A stretch of 64,000 nt of DNA from positions 1 to 64,000 of the forward strand of contig NZ_BCVE01000024.1 in the NCBI RefSeq assembly GCF_001591585.1. Direction: 5' to 3'. Numbering within the stretch: position 1 is the first letter of the stretch; each line of letters opens with the position of its first letter. This document shows positions 1 through 8,982 of the stretch, piece after piece. A program made the translations under genes and the position numbers. This stretch comes from Niallia circulans NBRC 13626. Its GTDB lineage: Bacteria > Bacillota > Bacilli > Bacillales > Cytobacillaceae. The notes beneath the pieces are model-generated. The model was not told the origin of the DNA and did not search any database. It worked only from the letters and a program-made list of their open reading frames with translations.

Positions 1-119
1 TGAGAACGGGTGGTTTTCTCTGCGGCTGAAAGCCTTTGTTACTGACCAACCCTAAAGGGCTACTGAAAGGTTCGCCAATTGTACTACTTCTACTGGCCAG
101 ACCTCAAAGGCCTTCTCTC

Positions 120-605
120 CTAATTTTTTCGTTTCTTTTTCTTCACTTCTTCCCCTGTAAATGGATCAATATATTCCATAATCGTTAATTGTTCTGCGAC
201 TAGATCATCTTGTATTTGATTACGGATATATTCTTCAATTACCTTCTTGTTTCTTCCTACCGTATCTACATAATATCCTGTACACCAAAATTTTCGATTT
301 CCATACTTATATTTCAGTTGTGCATGTCTATCAAATATCATCAAGCTACTTTTTCCTTTTAGATATCCTACGAATGCTGATACACTTAATTTTGGCGGAA
401 TACTCACTAACATATGTACGTGATCCTTACACGCAGTTGCTTCTATTATCTCCACACCTTTCCTCTCACACAAGGTACGTAAGATTTGCCCAATATCTTT
501 CTTTATTTTCCCGTAAATTATTTGTCTTCTATATTTTGGTGCAAATACTATGTGATACTTACAATTCCAAGTTGTGTGTGCTAAACTATTATTGTCTTTT
601 GACAT
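120..605 (-). CDS. tnpA: IS200/IS605 family transposase TnpA (Y1 HUH)
   Basis: This encodes a single-domain Y1 transposase of 161 residues that would cut and rejoin single-stranded DNA at the element's hairpin ends. The HUH motif is visible as DHVHMLVSIPP about 60 residues into the protein. The downstream segment YYVDTVGRNKKVIEEYIRNQ includes the helix expected to hold the nucleophilic tyrosine. I start at the ATG at 605 (MSKDNNSLAH) because an AGGAGGAAG ribosome site lies just upstream (611-619) and because this matches the usual start in the family; an in-frame extension to 665 has no such support. The length is normal and I see no frameshift, so it may be active. Confidence 0.9.
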   Translation of the reverse strand: MSKDNNSLAHTTWNCKYHIVFAPKYRRQIIYGKIKKDIGQILRTLCERKGVEIIEATACKDHVHMLVSIPPKLSVSAFVGYLKGKSSLMIFDRHAQLKYKYGNRKFWCTGYYVDTVGRNKKVIEEYIRNQIQDDLVAEQLTIMEYIDPFTGEEVKKKKRKN

Positions 606-703
606 AAGGACTTCCTCCTGGCTATTTATTTTCGGTTGGCGAACCAAAAAATATTTTAGCACCACGAGGAAGTTTTTTTAATACCACGCTGTAAGCTTTT
701 TGG

Positions 704-726
704 AACCCTAGGCATAGCCCAGGGTT
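704..726. other. Terminal hairpin of the IS200 element
   Basis: AACCCTAGGC at 704-713 pairs with GCCCAGGGTT at 717-726, with one mismatch and a 3-base loop. Its position beyond the start of tnpA fits the hairpin that TnpA recognises at the IS end. The T-rich stretch after it on the plus strand means it could also act as a terminator. Confidence 0.6.
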
Positions 727-735
727 TTCTTTTCT

Positions 736-772
736 ATAAAAAACAATGGCGTTCATTTAAAATGAACGCCAT
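736..772 (-). terminator. Rho-independent terminator of the M23 peptidase gene
   Basis: A 13-bp perfect stem (ATGGCGTTCATTT at 746-758 with its complement at 760-772) is followed on the minus strand by a T-rich run. It lies 77 bases beyond the stop codon of the M23 gene and separates it from the IS element. Confidence 0.85.
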
Positions 773-848
773 AAAGTCAGGTTTAGGAGAACAAAGAGAT
801 TAGGTTTAACTCTCCTTATTTCGGATAAACTAATACTATACTATTCTA

Positions 849-2249
849 TTACAATGGAACAATTCCAACTGGGTTAATAGCATTGGATTTCGCTTGATTC
901 CAAGGTCCTTTATGCAATTCGAAATGTAAATGCTGACCAGTAGAATCACCTGTATTACCCATTGTACCGATTTGTTGTCCTTTAGAAACGACATCACCTG
1001 CATTTACTAAACGGCTGCCTTCTCTCATATGTGCATACACTGTTGTGTATTGTTGACCATTAATATAATGACTAATAAAAATAACTTGTCCATAACTGCT
1101 TGAAGGATATGATCTAATAACTACTCCATCAGCAGCTGCGTATATTGGAACTGTTCCAGTCGCTGCAATATCAACACCTGCATGGAAAGTCCCCCAGCGA
1201 TGACCTAGCCCTGAAGATAAATATCCTCCACCTGCTGGACGGGTAAAGCTGCCAGATGATACAGAAGTTTTTGGCTTGGATGCAGGAGAATTGCTTCCGC
1301 TATTAGATGAAGCAGTTGTTTTTGAAGCTGCTTGAGAAGTAGCTTTTGTATTATTAGCCGCTTGCTTTTGCGCTGCAGCTCTTTCAGCCGCTGCCTTTGC
1401 TTCTGCTGCTTTTCGTTGTTTTTCTGCTTCTGCTGCTTGTCTTGCTAATTCAGCTTGTCTTTCCTTCTCTAACTTGATTGCTTTTTCCATCGCCACTTGT
1501 TGATCCTTCAATAGCTGTTCTTCCTCTTCTAAAGAGAGCATTTCTGCATGAACATGATTTTCTTCTTTTTCCAATTGAGCCATTAATTTATCTTTTTCTT
1601 TTTTCTCTGCGTTCAATTGGGAACTCAGTGATTCAAGATCAGCAAGCATGGTTTCAAGTGCATTTAATTTTGACTTTAGCTCAGCTTTGGATTGTTCCAA
1701 TAACTTTTTATCTGCTTCTTGTTCTTTAATGATTGTTTGATCAGCTTCTACGATTGTTGCTACTGCACCAACTCTATCAATAAAATCACTGATGCTTTGC
1801 GAACCCATTAACACATCTAGGTAATTAACCATACCACCCGTTTGTTGATAAGATCTTGCACGTTCCTTCAATAATTCATTTCTTTTTTCAATTCTTGCTG
1901 TTACTTCTTCAATTTGCTTCTCTAATTTTTTTACTTCTTCTTTCGTAGTGGAAATTTGTTCTTTTTTCTCTGTAATTTTGACTTGTGTACTAGAGATAGA
2001 AGTATTTATTCTTTTAATCTCTGTTTCTACTGAATCTTGTTTAGAATGGATATCATCTAATTTATTGGATGAATCATCTAGTTTTTTCTTTACGTTACTA
2101 TGTTTATTTTCAATATTACTTTTTTCCTTATTCAATTCACTGAGTGAACCTTGGGCAGATACTGGTGATGCCGTAATAGATGTATAAGCGATCATACTAC
2201 TTACACTTAGTGTAGATACAAGTGTTAATTTTGCTAGTTTCTTTTTCAT
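849..2249 (-). CDS. Secreted M23 (LytM) murein hydrolase with N-terminal coiled coil
   Basis: This is a predicted secreted peptidoglycan endopeptidase of 466 residues, of the EnvC/PcsB/CwlO-like architecture that FtsEX controls. A signal peptide covers residues 1-33, with probable cleavage after VSA. A long coiled coil (about 35-295) is followed by an Ala/Ser/Lys-rich linker and a C-terminal LytM domain from about 345. The zinc and catalytic residues are present: H356 and D360 in FHAGVD, H407 in YAHM, H440 and H442 in HLHFE. It should therefore be an active enzyme, unlike the degenerate EnvC/NlpD activators. It lies directly downstream of ftsX, in line with FtsEX control of its activity. The start is supported by GGGGGAGGAG. 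The exact bond cleaved cannot be told from sequence. Confidence 0.85.
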   Translation of the reverse strand: MKKKLAKLTLVSTLSVSSMIAYTSITASPVSAQGSLSELNKEKSNIENKHSNVKKKLDDSSNKLDDIHSKQDSVETEIKRINTSISSTQVKITEKKEQISTTKEEVKKLEKQIEEVTARIEKRNELLKERARSYQQTGGMVNYLDVLMGSQSISDFIDRVGAVATIVEADQTIIKEQEADKKLLEQSKAELKSKLNALETMLADLESLSSQLNAEKKEKDKLMAQLEKEENHVHAEMLSLEEEEQLLKDQQVAMEKAIKLEKERQAELARQAAEAEKQRKAAEAKAAAERAAAQKQAANNTKATSQAASKTTASSNSGSNSPASKPKTSVSSGSFTRPAGGGYLSSGLGHRWGTFHAGVDIAATGTVPIYAAADGVVIRSYPSSSYGQVIFISHYINGQQYTTVYAHMREGSRLVNAGDVVSKGQQIGTMGNTGDSTGQHLHFELHKGPWNQAKSNAINPVGIVPL

Positions 2250-2382
2250 TTAGTACAAGCTCCTCCCCCGTATACCAATCGTAAAGTTGGTAAACCTGAT
2301 GCTTTCTCTCTTTTTTATTACTTAATCCCCAAGTCTAAACAATAGCCAACAAATCTTTAGAAAACAGCATTTTTTCCAATAT

Positions 2383-2422
2383 AATAGCTTGAAGCACTGT
2401 AGTTCTCGCTCTTCAAGCTATT
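2383..2422 (-). other. Intercistronic hairpin between ftsX and the M23 gene
   Basis: AATAGCTTGAAG (2383-2394) and CTTCAAGCTATT (2411-2422) form a perfect 12-bp stem with a 16-base loop. No T-run follows directly on the minus strand, so it is more likely an mRNA processing or stability element, or a weak terminator, than a full stop. Confidence 0.45.
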
Positions 2423-2456
2423 GACCATAAGACTAATTTATTTAACGACAACTACT

Positions 2457-3350
2457 TTACACTCTTAAAAACTTGCGGATACTCATTACGGAACCCCATA
2501 TTCCAATCACCGCTCCCATTACTAGAAGTAATCCGGATACTTGGAATACAAATGGAGTATAATCCAGAATTTTAATATAGCTTCCTGCTAATTTTGCAAT
2601 TAAGAACTGATATGCATAGTAATATATTGCGCTAACTGCAGCTATCGGGATAATCGACCCTAATAGGCCCAGCCACATACCTTCTAAGAAAAATGGCCAG
2701 CGGATGAACCAGTTAGTCGCTCCTACTAAACGCATAATTTCAATTTCTTTTCTTCTTGCTACAATTGTAATCTTAATTGTATTAGAGATTAGGAACATCG
2801 CTGTAAATAGCAATCCAATAATCAGGACAATTCCTACGTTTCTACTCAAATTAATTGCGCTAAACAACTTTTCAACCGTGCCTTGTCCATACCTTACTTT
2901 TGCAACATGTTCAAATTTCTCAATCTTCTTTACTACAGCTAATGTATCCTCCGGATCTTTTGTTTTCACCACAAATACGTCATTCAACGGGTTATCCTGT
3001 TCAAAAAGTTTAAAGGCATCCCCATCTTCTCCTAGACTAGTGATTAAGTTGTCCAGTTCTTCTCCTTTAGGTGAGAAGATAACACTACCAACTTCAGGAA
3101 TCCCCTTAATTTCTTCTTCTAGAGCGCTTTTCTCTTCTTTCGTTGCTGCCACATCAATATGCACTCTGATCTCTACATTTTCTTCAATGGAAGTCGCTAC
3201 ATGATTTAAATTCATCATAATAACGAAAAAAACACCAACAAGAATTAATGTGATCGTTACCGCACTGACAGAGGCAAATGTCATCCAACCATTACGAAGA
3301 AGGCTTTTAAAACTTTCTCTTGTATGTCTCGCTACTGTTCTAGCCTTCAT
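2457..3350 (-). CDS. ftsX: Cell-division ABC transporter-like permease FtsX
   Basis: FtsX is the membrane half of the FtsEX complex, which passes ATP-driven conformational signals to murein hydrolases outside the cell. The 297-residue protein shows the family pattern: a cytoplasmic N-terminus, TM1 (about 26-46), a large extracellular domain (about 50-165), then three more membrane segments near 170, 220 and 265-290. I prefer the ATG at 3350 (MKARTVARHTRESF), preceded by GAGGTG at good spacing and giving the length usual in Bacillus; a GTG at 3362 is the alternative. The start overlaps the end of ftsE by 11 bases, so translation is probably coupled. The adjacent M23 gene is the likely partner. 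Confidence 0.93.
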   Translation of the reverse strand: MKARTVARHTRESFKSLLRNGWMTFASVSAVTITLILVGVFFVIMMNLNHVATSIEENVEIRVHIDVAATKEEKSALEEEIKGIPEVGSVIFSPKGEELDNLITSLGEDGDAFKLFEQDNPLNDVFVVKTKDPEDTLAVVKKIEKFEHVAKVRYGQGTVEKLFSAINLSRNVGIVLIIGLLFTAMFLISNTIKITIVARRKEIEIMRLVGATNWFIRWPFFLEGMWLGLLGSIIPIAAVSAIYYYAYQFLIAKLAGSYIKILDYTPFVFQVSGLLLVMGAVIGIWGSVMSIRKFLRV

Positions 3351-4026
3351 AGCCGTATTCACCTCTCGTTTCGTCCCTTACAATTCTGCCGCCCTCAATA
3401 GCAATAACACGATGCTTAATCGTGTTAACAATTTCACGATTATGTGTTGCCATTACAATGGTTGTTCCTCTATTATTTATCGTTTCAAAAATATTCATAA
3501 TATCCCATGACGTTTCGGGATCCAGATTACCTGTAGGTTCATCTGCAATTACCAGTTTAGGAGAATTAACGATCGAGCGTGCAAGCGAAACACGCTGCTG
3601 CTCTCCTCCAGATAATTCTGTTGGCAGCATTCTTGCCTTATGCTTTAATCCAACTAGCTCTAAAGTATCCATGACTTTTTTCTTTATATTTTTTGGGTTT
3701 TCTTCAATAACTTCTAATGCAAAAGCCACATTTTCAAAAACAGTTAACGTGGGAAGAAGTTTAAAATCTTGAAAGACAACTCCCATGTTTCTTCTTAATA
3801 ACGGAACTTTCTTATCTTTTAATTTTTCTAAATTAATACCATTTATTCGAATACTTCCTTGTGTGGGCTTTTCCTCACGATACATCATTTTAATGAACGT
3901 AGACTTCCCTGCACCACTTGGTCCTACTACATAAACAAATTCACCTTGATTAATCCTAACATTTATTCCATTAGCGGCTATTACACCGTTCGCATACTTC
4001 TTCATTACATTTTTCATTTCTATCAT
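3340..4026 (-). CDS. ftsE: Cell-division ATP-binding protein FtsE
   Basis: FtsE is the ATPase of the FtsEX complex and acts at the cytoplasmic face of the membrane. The 228-residue protein has all the ABC motifs: Walker A GPSGAGKST (about 35-43), signature LSGGEQQRVSLARS, Walker B LVIADEPTGNLD and the H-loop MATHN. It is the first gene of the ftsE-ftsX-M23 unit. In B. subtilis cccB (cytochrome c) lies just upstream of ftsE; here that position is a 675-base gap without a recognisable gene. Confidence 0.95.
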   Translation of the reverse strand: MIEMKNVMKKYANGVIAANGINVRINQGEFVYVVGPSGAGKSTFIKMMYREEKPTQGSIRINGINLEKLKDKKVPLLRRNMGVVFQDFKLLPTLTVFENVAFALEVIEENPKNIKKKVMDTLELVGLKHKARMLPTELSGGEQQRVSLARSIVNSPKLVIADEPTGNLDPETSWDIMNIFETINNRGTTIVMATHNREIVNTIKHRVIAIEGGRIVRDETRGEYGYEG

Positions 4027-4701
4027 CTATTATCACACCTGAATTATTTTTTGTATGGATTATTGAAAAGCGAAGAAGGTATATATAAGTTTGAAAACAT
4101 AAACGAATCACTGAAGAGTTATGATAGGAGTGATTTGGTTTATGAATTTATCCCCTAGCAATAAGTTTTATTTCTTTCACTTATTCCTTCCACTTTTCCA
4201 TATGATTCAAAAACCAAAATTCGACAAGTTTCAACCGACTAAAAGTGACAATCTGCAATCTCTGCAGGTTGTTCCTTTTCTTACTTAAATTATTATATCA
4301 TCATAATACGACAAATTAATGTAAAAAATTATTACATTTTCTTTTCAAACATAACATAAAGTACTATTGATTTCAGCACATACCAGCATTTCCTATTAAT
4401 ATAGTACTACAAATCGACCTATTTCCCCTTTATTTTTGTAATTCTCCTTGATAAATAGTATTATATACCTAAAAATACACATTAATATATCCAGTATTTA
4501 CATAATGAAGGGATGCTTTTAGGCGGCAAAAAAGTTCATAAAATTAATTTTGTCTGCTTTTATAGGAGCAAAAAGAAAAATTCGACAAAAACAGGTCAGC
4601 TTTTTTCCCTTTCTCTGTTAAAATCAACATAAAAAAATATCTTTTTTACTCCAATTCCTATTTCACGAATCAAATCTAAAAAAGATACTCTCATTTACTA
4701 T
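4027..4701. other. Non-coding gap upstream of ftsE
   Basis: This is 675 AT-rich bases with no supportable gene on either strand. It must hold the ftsE promoter. An in-frame plus-strand stretch at about 4064-4156 reads like protein (KSEEGIYKFENINESLKSYD) but lacks its own start and ribosome site, so it is either chance or a worn remnant. A small CTGCA/TGCAG hairpin lies near 4255-4275. Confidence 0.5.
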
Positions 4702-5520
4702 TTATTTAAACCCTCTCCCGAGAACCTCTGAAGCGTCTGTTACAACAACAAAAGCTGTTTCATCGATTGATTGTACTAATTGCTTGAGCTTGATAAATTG
4801 AGATTGGTCTACGACACACATTAAAACAGGTCTTTCTGAATCTGTATAACCACCATGCGCTGTTAATCTTGTTACGCCACGATCAATCTTATTTAAAATC
4901 CCTTCTCTTACTTCTTCTTGCTTATCTGTAATGATTAAAGTCATTTTGGAACTGCCAAAGCCCACTTGAACCAAATCAATGGTTTTGCTCGTTACAAATA
5001 GGGCAATTAAAGCATATAAACCTTGTTCAATACTGAAGACGATAGAAGCGGTGATGACGATTACGCCATCGATCAGAGCTACACACTTTCCTAACGAAAT
5101 GCCTGTATATTTGTTGATAATTTGTGCGGCTAAATCTGTGCCGCCAGTAGATGCTTTGCCTCTAAAAACAATACCAATCCCCAGGCCAATACCGATTCCG
5201 CCATATATCGCAGCTAATAAAGGTTCATTGGTCCATGGCTCCAATCCTCTAGAGAGATACACAACAAATGGCAAAAATACGGTACCTATTAATGTTTTCA
5301 CTCCAAAGTTTCTTCCTAATAATATAACCCCTAACACAAATAATGGAATATTAAAGGCCCACTGTACATAGGCTGGCTCCCACTTGAATACCGCCTTCGT
5401 AATAGTGCTTATTCCACTTACACCGCCAGATGCAATATTATTAGGTAATAAAAATAAATTAAAGGATAAAGCGACAATAGCCGACCCTATTAGCACATAA
5501 ATATATTCGCGCCATTTCAT
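4702..5520 (-). CDS. yvjA: YitT family membrane protein (YvjA-like, DUF2179 C-terminus)
   Basis: This is a 272-residue integral membrane protein of the YitT family. It has about five or six hydrophobic segments in residues 8-175, including the family-typical LLPNNIASGGVSGIS near the N-terminus and GKASTGGTDLAAQI in the middle. A C-terminal soluble DUF2179 domain follows (about 200-272). The family's molecular function is unknown. The position between ftsE and prfB corresponds to yvjA in B. subtilis, although here four extra genes lie between it and prfB. The start is supported by GAGGTG. Confidence 0.8.
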   Translation of the reverse strand: MKWREYIYVLIGSAIVALSFNLFLLPNNIASGGVSGISTITKAVFKWEPAYVQWAFNIPLFVLGVILLGRNFGVKTLIGTVFLPFVVYLSRGLEPWTNEPLLAAIYGGIGIGLGIGIVFRGKASTGGTDLAAQIINKYTGISLGKCVALIDGVIVITASIVFSIEQGLYALIALFVTSKTIDLVQVGFGSSKMTLIITDKQEEVREGILNKIDRGVTRLTAHGGYTDSERPVLMCVVDQSQFIKLKQLVQSIDETAFVVVTDASEVLGRGFK

Positions 5521-5880
5521 TTTTTTACACCTCTATTTTCTTGTCAGTTTATGTCATATTTACTTGGTGTTCGTATTCGACAATCTTTTTTATGTTAAAA
5601 AGTATAATCAAGAATATGACATGGTTTTACTATTCAGCTTATTCTATAGAAAAAATCCACATAAAAAAGAGGAAGCGATGTGCATTTCCCCAGTTTTCTG
5701 CTTCTAAAAAACAAAATGATTCTTCCAAGCAGAGAGTATATCATCTATTATTTGAAGTGTAAATGGTGGCAAATTAGCGTGGTAAAGCGATGAAATAATG
5801 AAAATCTTCTTCAGAGGGGTTTTGTTATTTGCCGTATTTCTGTATGAAACTAAACAGACCTTTACGAACAGTTTGGATAG
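5521..5880. other. Non-coding gap between uppP and yvjA
   Basis: About 360 bases with no convincing gene. A 73-codon plus-strand reading frame (5541-5762) has no ribosome site and unusual composition. The region should contain the yvjA promoter and ends in the uppP terminator. Confidence 0.5.
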
Positions 5881-5914
5881 AAAAATGGGACCTCACAACA
5901 AAAGTACTGCGAGG
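5881..5914 (-). terminator. Terminator downstream of uppP
   Basis: CCTCACA (5891-5897) pairs with TGCGAGG (5908-5914), including one G-U pair. A T-run on the minus strand (5881-5885) follows. It lies 15 bases after the uppP stop codon. Confidence 0.7.
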
Positions 5915-5928
5915 CCTTTCTTCCAAGC

Positions 5929-6729
5929 TTATAAAATAAAAATCCAAAAGAGGAAGGCAAGTACAAAACGATAATAGGCAAAGGGTGCAAGTTTAATTTT
6001 ATTGATCAGTTTCAAAAAGAATTTGATTGCTAATAATGCAACAACAAAAGCAGTGATAAATCCAGTCAAGAAAAGAGGAAGATCCTGTGGGGATAAATAG
6101 TTCCAGCTTTCGAATAAGTCTTTTCCTGTTGCTGCTGCCATAATAGGAATGGCCATAATAAATGTAAATTCAGATGCTGCTTTATGGCTCATACCAGCAA
6201 GAATTCCGCCAGATAAAGTCGCTCCAGAACGAGAAAATCCTGGTACTAACGCAAAACACTGAAACATTCCAACTGTAAAGGCTTGCTGATACGTAACCTG
6301 ATCGAGTGTTTCTGCTGTAGGGCTACGGGGCTTCCATTTCTCGGCTACAAGCATCAGTAAGCCGCCAATTATAAGGGTGATCACGACCGTTCCTGACCGA
6401 AAAAGCACTTCCTTAATAAAATCATAGAACAGGATGCCACCTACCCCAAACGGGATAATGCCAATTGCGATATGAAAAATACTTAATGTCCCAACATCCT
6501 CTTCTGCCTGCCATTTTTTTATTCCAAGAATACTTAAAATTCGTCTCCAAAATACAAATACAACAGCAAGAATGCTTCCTAGTTGAATAATAATCTCAAA
6601 TGTTTTTGCTTTTTCCCCTGTGAATTCCAGTAAATGTGCTACCAATATAAGATGTCCCGTTGATGAAACAGGTGCAAACTCGGTTAATCCTTCCACTATT
6701 CCTAATATAATAGCAATCATAATCTCCAT
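5929..6729 (-). CDS. uppP: Undecaprenyl-diphosphatase UppP (BacA family)
   Basis: UppP dephosphorylates undecaprenyl pyrophosphate to undecaprenyl phosphate, the lipid carrier for peptidoglycan, teichoic acid and other envelope glycans. The 266-residue polytopic protein has both signature motifs: [17 protein letters not shown] (about 13-29, with Ala where Leu is more common) and [13 protein letters not shown] (about 163-175). It has roughly eight membrane segments. It carries its own terminator and is followed upstream by a glycosylation gene set that also uses the lipid carrier, so the two may be functionally linked. Confidence 0.95.
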   Translation of the reverse strand: MEIMIAIILGIVEGLTEFAPVSSTGHLILVAHLLEFTGEKAKTFEIIIQLGSILAVVFVFWRRILSILGIKKWQAEEDVGTLSIFHIAIGIIPFGVGGILFYDFIKEVLFRSGTVVITLIIGGLLMLVAEKWKPRSPTAETLDQVTYQQAFTVGMFQCFALVPGFSRSGATLSGGILAGMSHKAASEFTFIMAIPIMAAATGKDLFESWNYLSPQDLPLFLTGFITAFVVALLAIKFFLKLINKIKLAPFAYYRFVLAFLFWIFIL

Positions 6730-6821
6730 GAAGCTCCTCCTATAAGAAAGGTATGTGTAAAAATGCTTATTAACGCCTGTCCATTTTAATATATTTTTTT
6801 AAATTCCTATCTAGAATCAAA

Positions 6822-6867
6822 AATAAAAAAATGCCTGACTTCTTCTTGATAACGAGAAGTCAGACAT
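6822..6867 (-). terminator. Terminator of the glycosylation operon
   Basis: ATGCCTGACTTCT (6831-6843) pairs with AGAAGTCAGACAT (6855-6867) with one mismatch. On the minus strand the stem is followed by a long T-rich run. The hairpin lies directly beyond the stop codon at 6872. Confidence 0.85.
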
Positions 6868-6871
6868 TCTT

Positions 6872-8557
6872 TTACATCACTTTATATAAATAAATATGCC
6901 AATTGCTATTTTTGGATTCGAAGTCCTTCATAAAAGTGAGATTAGTTTCTGCTGCATTATTTATCGGAACGGCTGAGAGAATATATTGGCCACCCATCTC
7001 TTTCAACGCCTCAACATTTAGTTGTAAATGATTGATTTCTTTATTGGACCGCTTCGAGTATTGATAATTCTTACCCAATTCATCGACGAAAATATAACAT
7101 CTTCCACCCCAGTCATCATAGTAGGTTCTCAATGCTTTATTTTTATTAAGCTCTGGCTCTATTATTTTCCTGAATTGAAGCTTGTAATCTAGTGGATAAA
7201 TATTGCTATAAGAATCAAGAGTATACAAGCCATTGTATTGTGCAATATTCGGATGGATGCCGATGCTCACTACTCTATATTGGTCGAGCGGTTTTCCAAT
7301 ATATTTCTTTATGTCAGTAAACTGTTCTGTAGCAAAGTATGCTTTATAGCTTGGTTGATTTTTGTACATGATTTGTTCATTTGTCGGTACTAAAACAAGT
7401 AATTGACCAATAATCAGCACATAGACTAACTTTCGGCCCATGTTACGGTACTTCCATAACATTTTTAAGGTAAGAGCAAATAAAACATAAATAATCATTG
7501 GGCGCAGATAATGGAAGCGCGCAAAATTGAAGCTTGTTAAAATACCAAACTTCTCTTTTAATGGCTGCCAGCCTTCAAAAAACCAAAAAGCATACCATGT
7601 GGATAAGACAATATTCAATAGGTGAAGACCGATGTATAGTTTATTTTCTCGCCACTGTTTTTTCAAAAGAACAAAGAGTAATCCAATTAAAGTCACCGGT
7701 AAAATAATAAATTGGTGAATAGTTCTATCTTGATTATGACTGTATACATAATTTTTACCTACAAGCTTTAAGGTTTGTACAAAATTCAACTTTGACTGGT
7801 AAAATACATCTCTGTTCGTTAATTCATCGGATATCGGGGCAATCATCGAAACAACAAGACGATAATCGATTGCCAAATAAACCATTGTCATATACAAAAT
7901 GGCGAAAAATAATGGCCAGTTGCTTTTTTTATTCCGCACGAAGTCATATAGCCAGAACAACCCCAGAGCAGCTAGGAAATAGAAAAAGCCGATCACAAAG
8001 GTGGAAAAGAAAGGAAGCAGCGTTAAAACAGCTAGATCTTTCCAGCTTCTTTCCCCCTTATAAATATTCAGCATACTCCATAAAGCAAGAGGCATTCCAA
8101 GAATACTAAGCATTCCTGATGGCCAATAAGGTGTTAAGCTAAAGGCAAGCGCCACCCCAATAGTTAGGATATAAGCTTTATTATGCTCTTCTTTCATCAC
8201 ATATTTTTTCAATAATAGATACATGCCAATAAAAGCAACAAAATGTGTTATTGCTTGGCAAAGGCCATAGGCAATAACAGGTGGCAAGAATTGAAATAGA
8301 AACACCATTGCATAATACTCTGAATAATAGGTGTCTCTCAAAAATTCCCCATTCATAATTTGTTCCACTGGTGTATGTAATGGCGAGAAGGCAATTCCGT
8401 TATCTTTCATCACCTCATACCAGCCCAAATTAGAATCTAGATTATCATGCACACGCATATGTGCATCTTCATTTAACACAAAATAAGGAAGTACCCATAC
8501 GAAAATAATGGCAATTGCTATATAAAAAAACGTTCTTTCTCTTTTTAGATAATTCAT
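6872..8557 (-). CDS. Polytopic membrane protein, probable GT-C-like glycosyltransferase (DUF6044/YkoS-like)
   Basis: This 561-residue protein has about ten membrane segments over residues 10-400 and a soluble C-terminal part of about 160 residues. An acidic loop after TM1 (FVLNEDAHMRVHDNLDSN) sits where GT-C fold transferases keep catalytic acids. It is the last gene of a tight three-gene operon with a GT2 lipid-linked-sugar synthase and a GtrA flippase; it overlaps the flippase gene by 4 bases. By analogy with CsbB/GtcA/YfhO and phage Gtr systems, I infer that it moves a sugar from undecaprenyl phosphate to an acceptor outside the membrane, such as a teichoic acid. The family link (DUF6044/YkoS) is from recall and less certain; the acceptor is unknown. 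Confidence 0.65.
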   Translation of the reverse strand: MNYLKRERTFFYIAIAIIFVWVLPYFVLNEDAHMRVHDNLDSNLGWYEVMKDNGIAFSPLHTPVEQIMNGEFLRDTYYSEYYAMVFLFQFLPPVIAYGLCQAITHFVAFIGMYLLLKKYVMKEEHNKAYILTIGVALAFSLTPYWPSGMLSILGMPLALWSMLNIYKGERSWKDLAVLTLLPFFSTFVIGFFYFLAALGLFWLYDFVRNKKSNWPLFFAILYMTMVYLAIDYRLVVSMIAPISDELTNRDVFYQSKLNFVQTLKLVGKNYVYSHNQDRTIHQFIILPVTLIGLLFVLLKKQWRENKLYIGLHLLNIVLSTWYAFWFFEGWQPLKEKFGILTSFNFARFHYLRPMIIYVLFALTLKMLWKYRNMGRKLVYVLIIGQLLVLVPTNEQIMYKNQPSYKAYFATEQFTDIKKYIGKPLDQYRVVSIGIHPNIAQYNGLYTLDSYSNIYPLDYKLQFRKIIEPELNKNKALRTYYDDWGGRCYIFVDELGKNYQYSKRSNKEINHLQLNVEALKEMGGQYILSAVPINNAAETNLTFMKDFESKNSNWHIYLYKVM

Positions 8558-8982
8558 TTGACGCTCCTAGCATTTTGTTGATATCTTTTTGGAAAAACAA
8601 AATATTTTTGTCCAGCATAATTTAACAAGGTATAGAAGCCACTTCCAAACAGAACGGCGATTTCATCTGTATAGGAAGCGAAAATGTTCCATTCACCAAG
8701 CAGCACTTCAACCAGCACTAACCCAGCTTTATATGCCAGCAGATAAGAGGCTAAAATTACGGCAATAAAGCGAAGTCCACTGCTTCCTAGAGCGGCATTG
8801 CTTTTGAATGTAAATCGCTTATTTAAAAAGTAGCTCACACATGCTCCTACAGCATTACCGATAAAAGTTGCGGCCCAATAGTCGAAATGAAAGGCGTTTA
8901 AGCATAAATAAATCATCGTTAAACCAATAAAAGTATTCATAAGACCAACTACTAAAAATATAAGAAATGATTTATCCTTCAT
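8554..8982 (-). CDS. GtrA/GtcA family flippase-like membrane protein
   Basis: This 142-residue protein has four predicted membrane segments (about 6-28, 38-55, 70-92, 108-128) and the GtrA family pattern with FIGNAVGACVSYFLNKRFTF in the second segment. GtrA proteins are thought to flip undecaprenyl-phosphate-linked sugar across the membrane. The gene overlaps both neighbours by 4 bases (ATGA), which places it firmly between the sugar-loading GT2 enzyme and the polytopic transferase in one translational unit. Confidence 0.85.
   Translation of the reverse strand: MKDKSFLIFLVVGLMNTFIGLTMIYLCLNAFHFDYWAATFIGNAVGACVSYFLNKRFTFKSNAALGSSGLRFIAVILASYLLAYKAGLVLVEVLLGEWNIFASYTDEIAVLFGSGFYTLLNYAGQKYFVFPKRYQQNARSVK

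Larger units (their letters stand above)
1..735 (-). mobile_element. IS200-type insertion sequence (tnpA only)
   Basis: The element consists of one HUH transposase gene flanked by non-coding ends that can fold into hairpins. There are no long terminal inverted repeats, as expected for IS200/IS605 elements. The tnpA-upstream end holds the near-perfect hairpin at 704-726. The tnpA-downstream end holds short hairpins (GGCT/AGCC at 24-34, CCCT/AGGG at 50-59). A 10-bp inverted repeat, GGTTCGCCAA at 69-78 and TTGGCGAACC at 636-645, brackets the gene. No tnpB accompanies it, so it belongs to the IS200 subgroup. The exact ends are not proven, and the left end may lie before base 1. Confidence 0.75.

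Noticed and set aside
3859-4158. Plus-strand frame with a protein-like end (EGIYKFENINESLKSYD)
   Set aside because: It begins inside ftsE on the opposite strand, and the protein-like part has no start codon or ribosome site of its own.
5541-5762. Plus-strand 73-codon frame between yvjA and uppP
   Set aside because: No ribosome site, biased composition and no recognisable motif.
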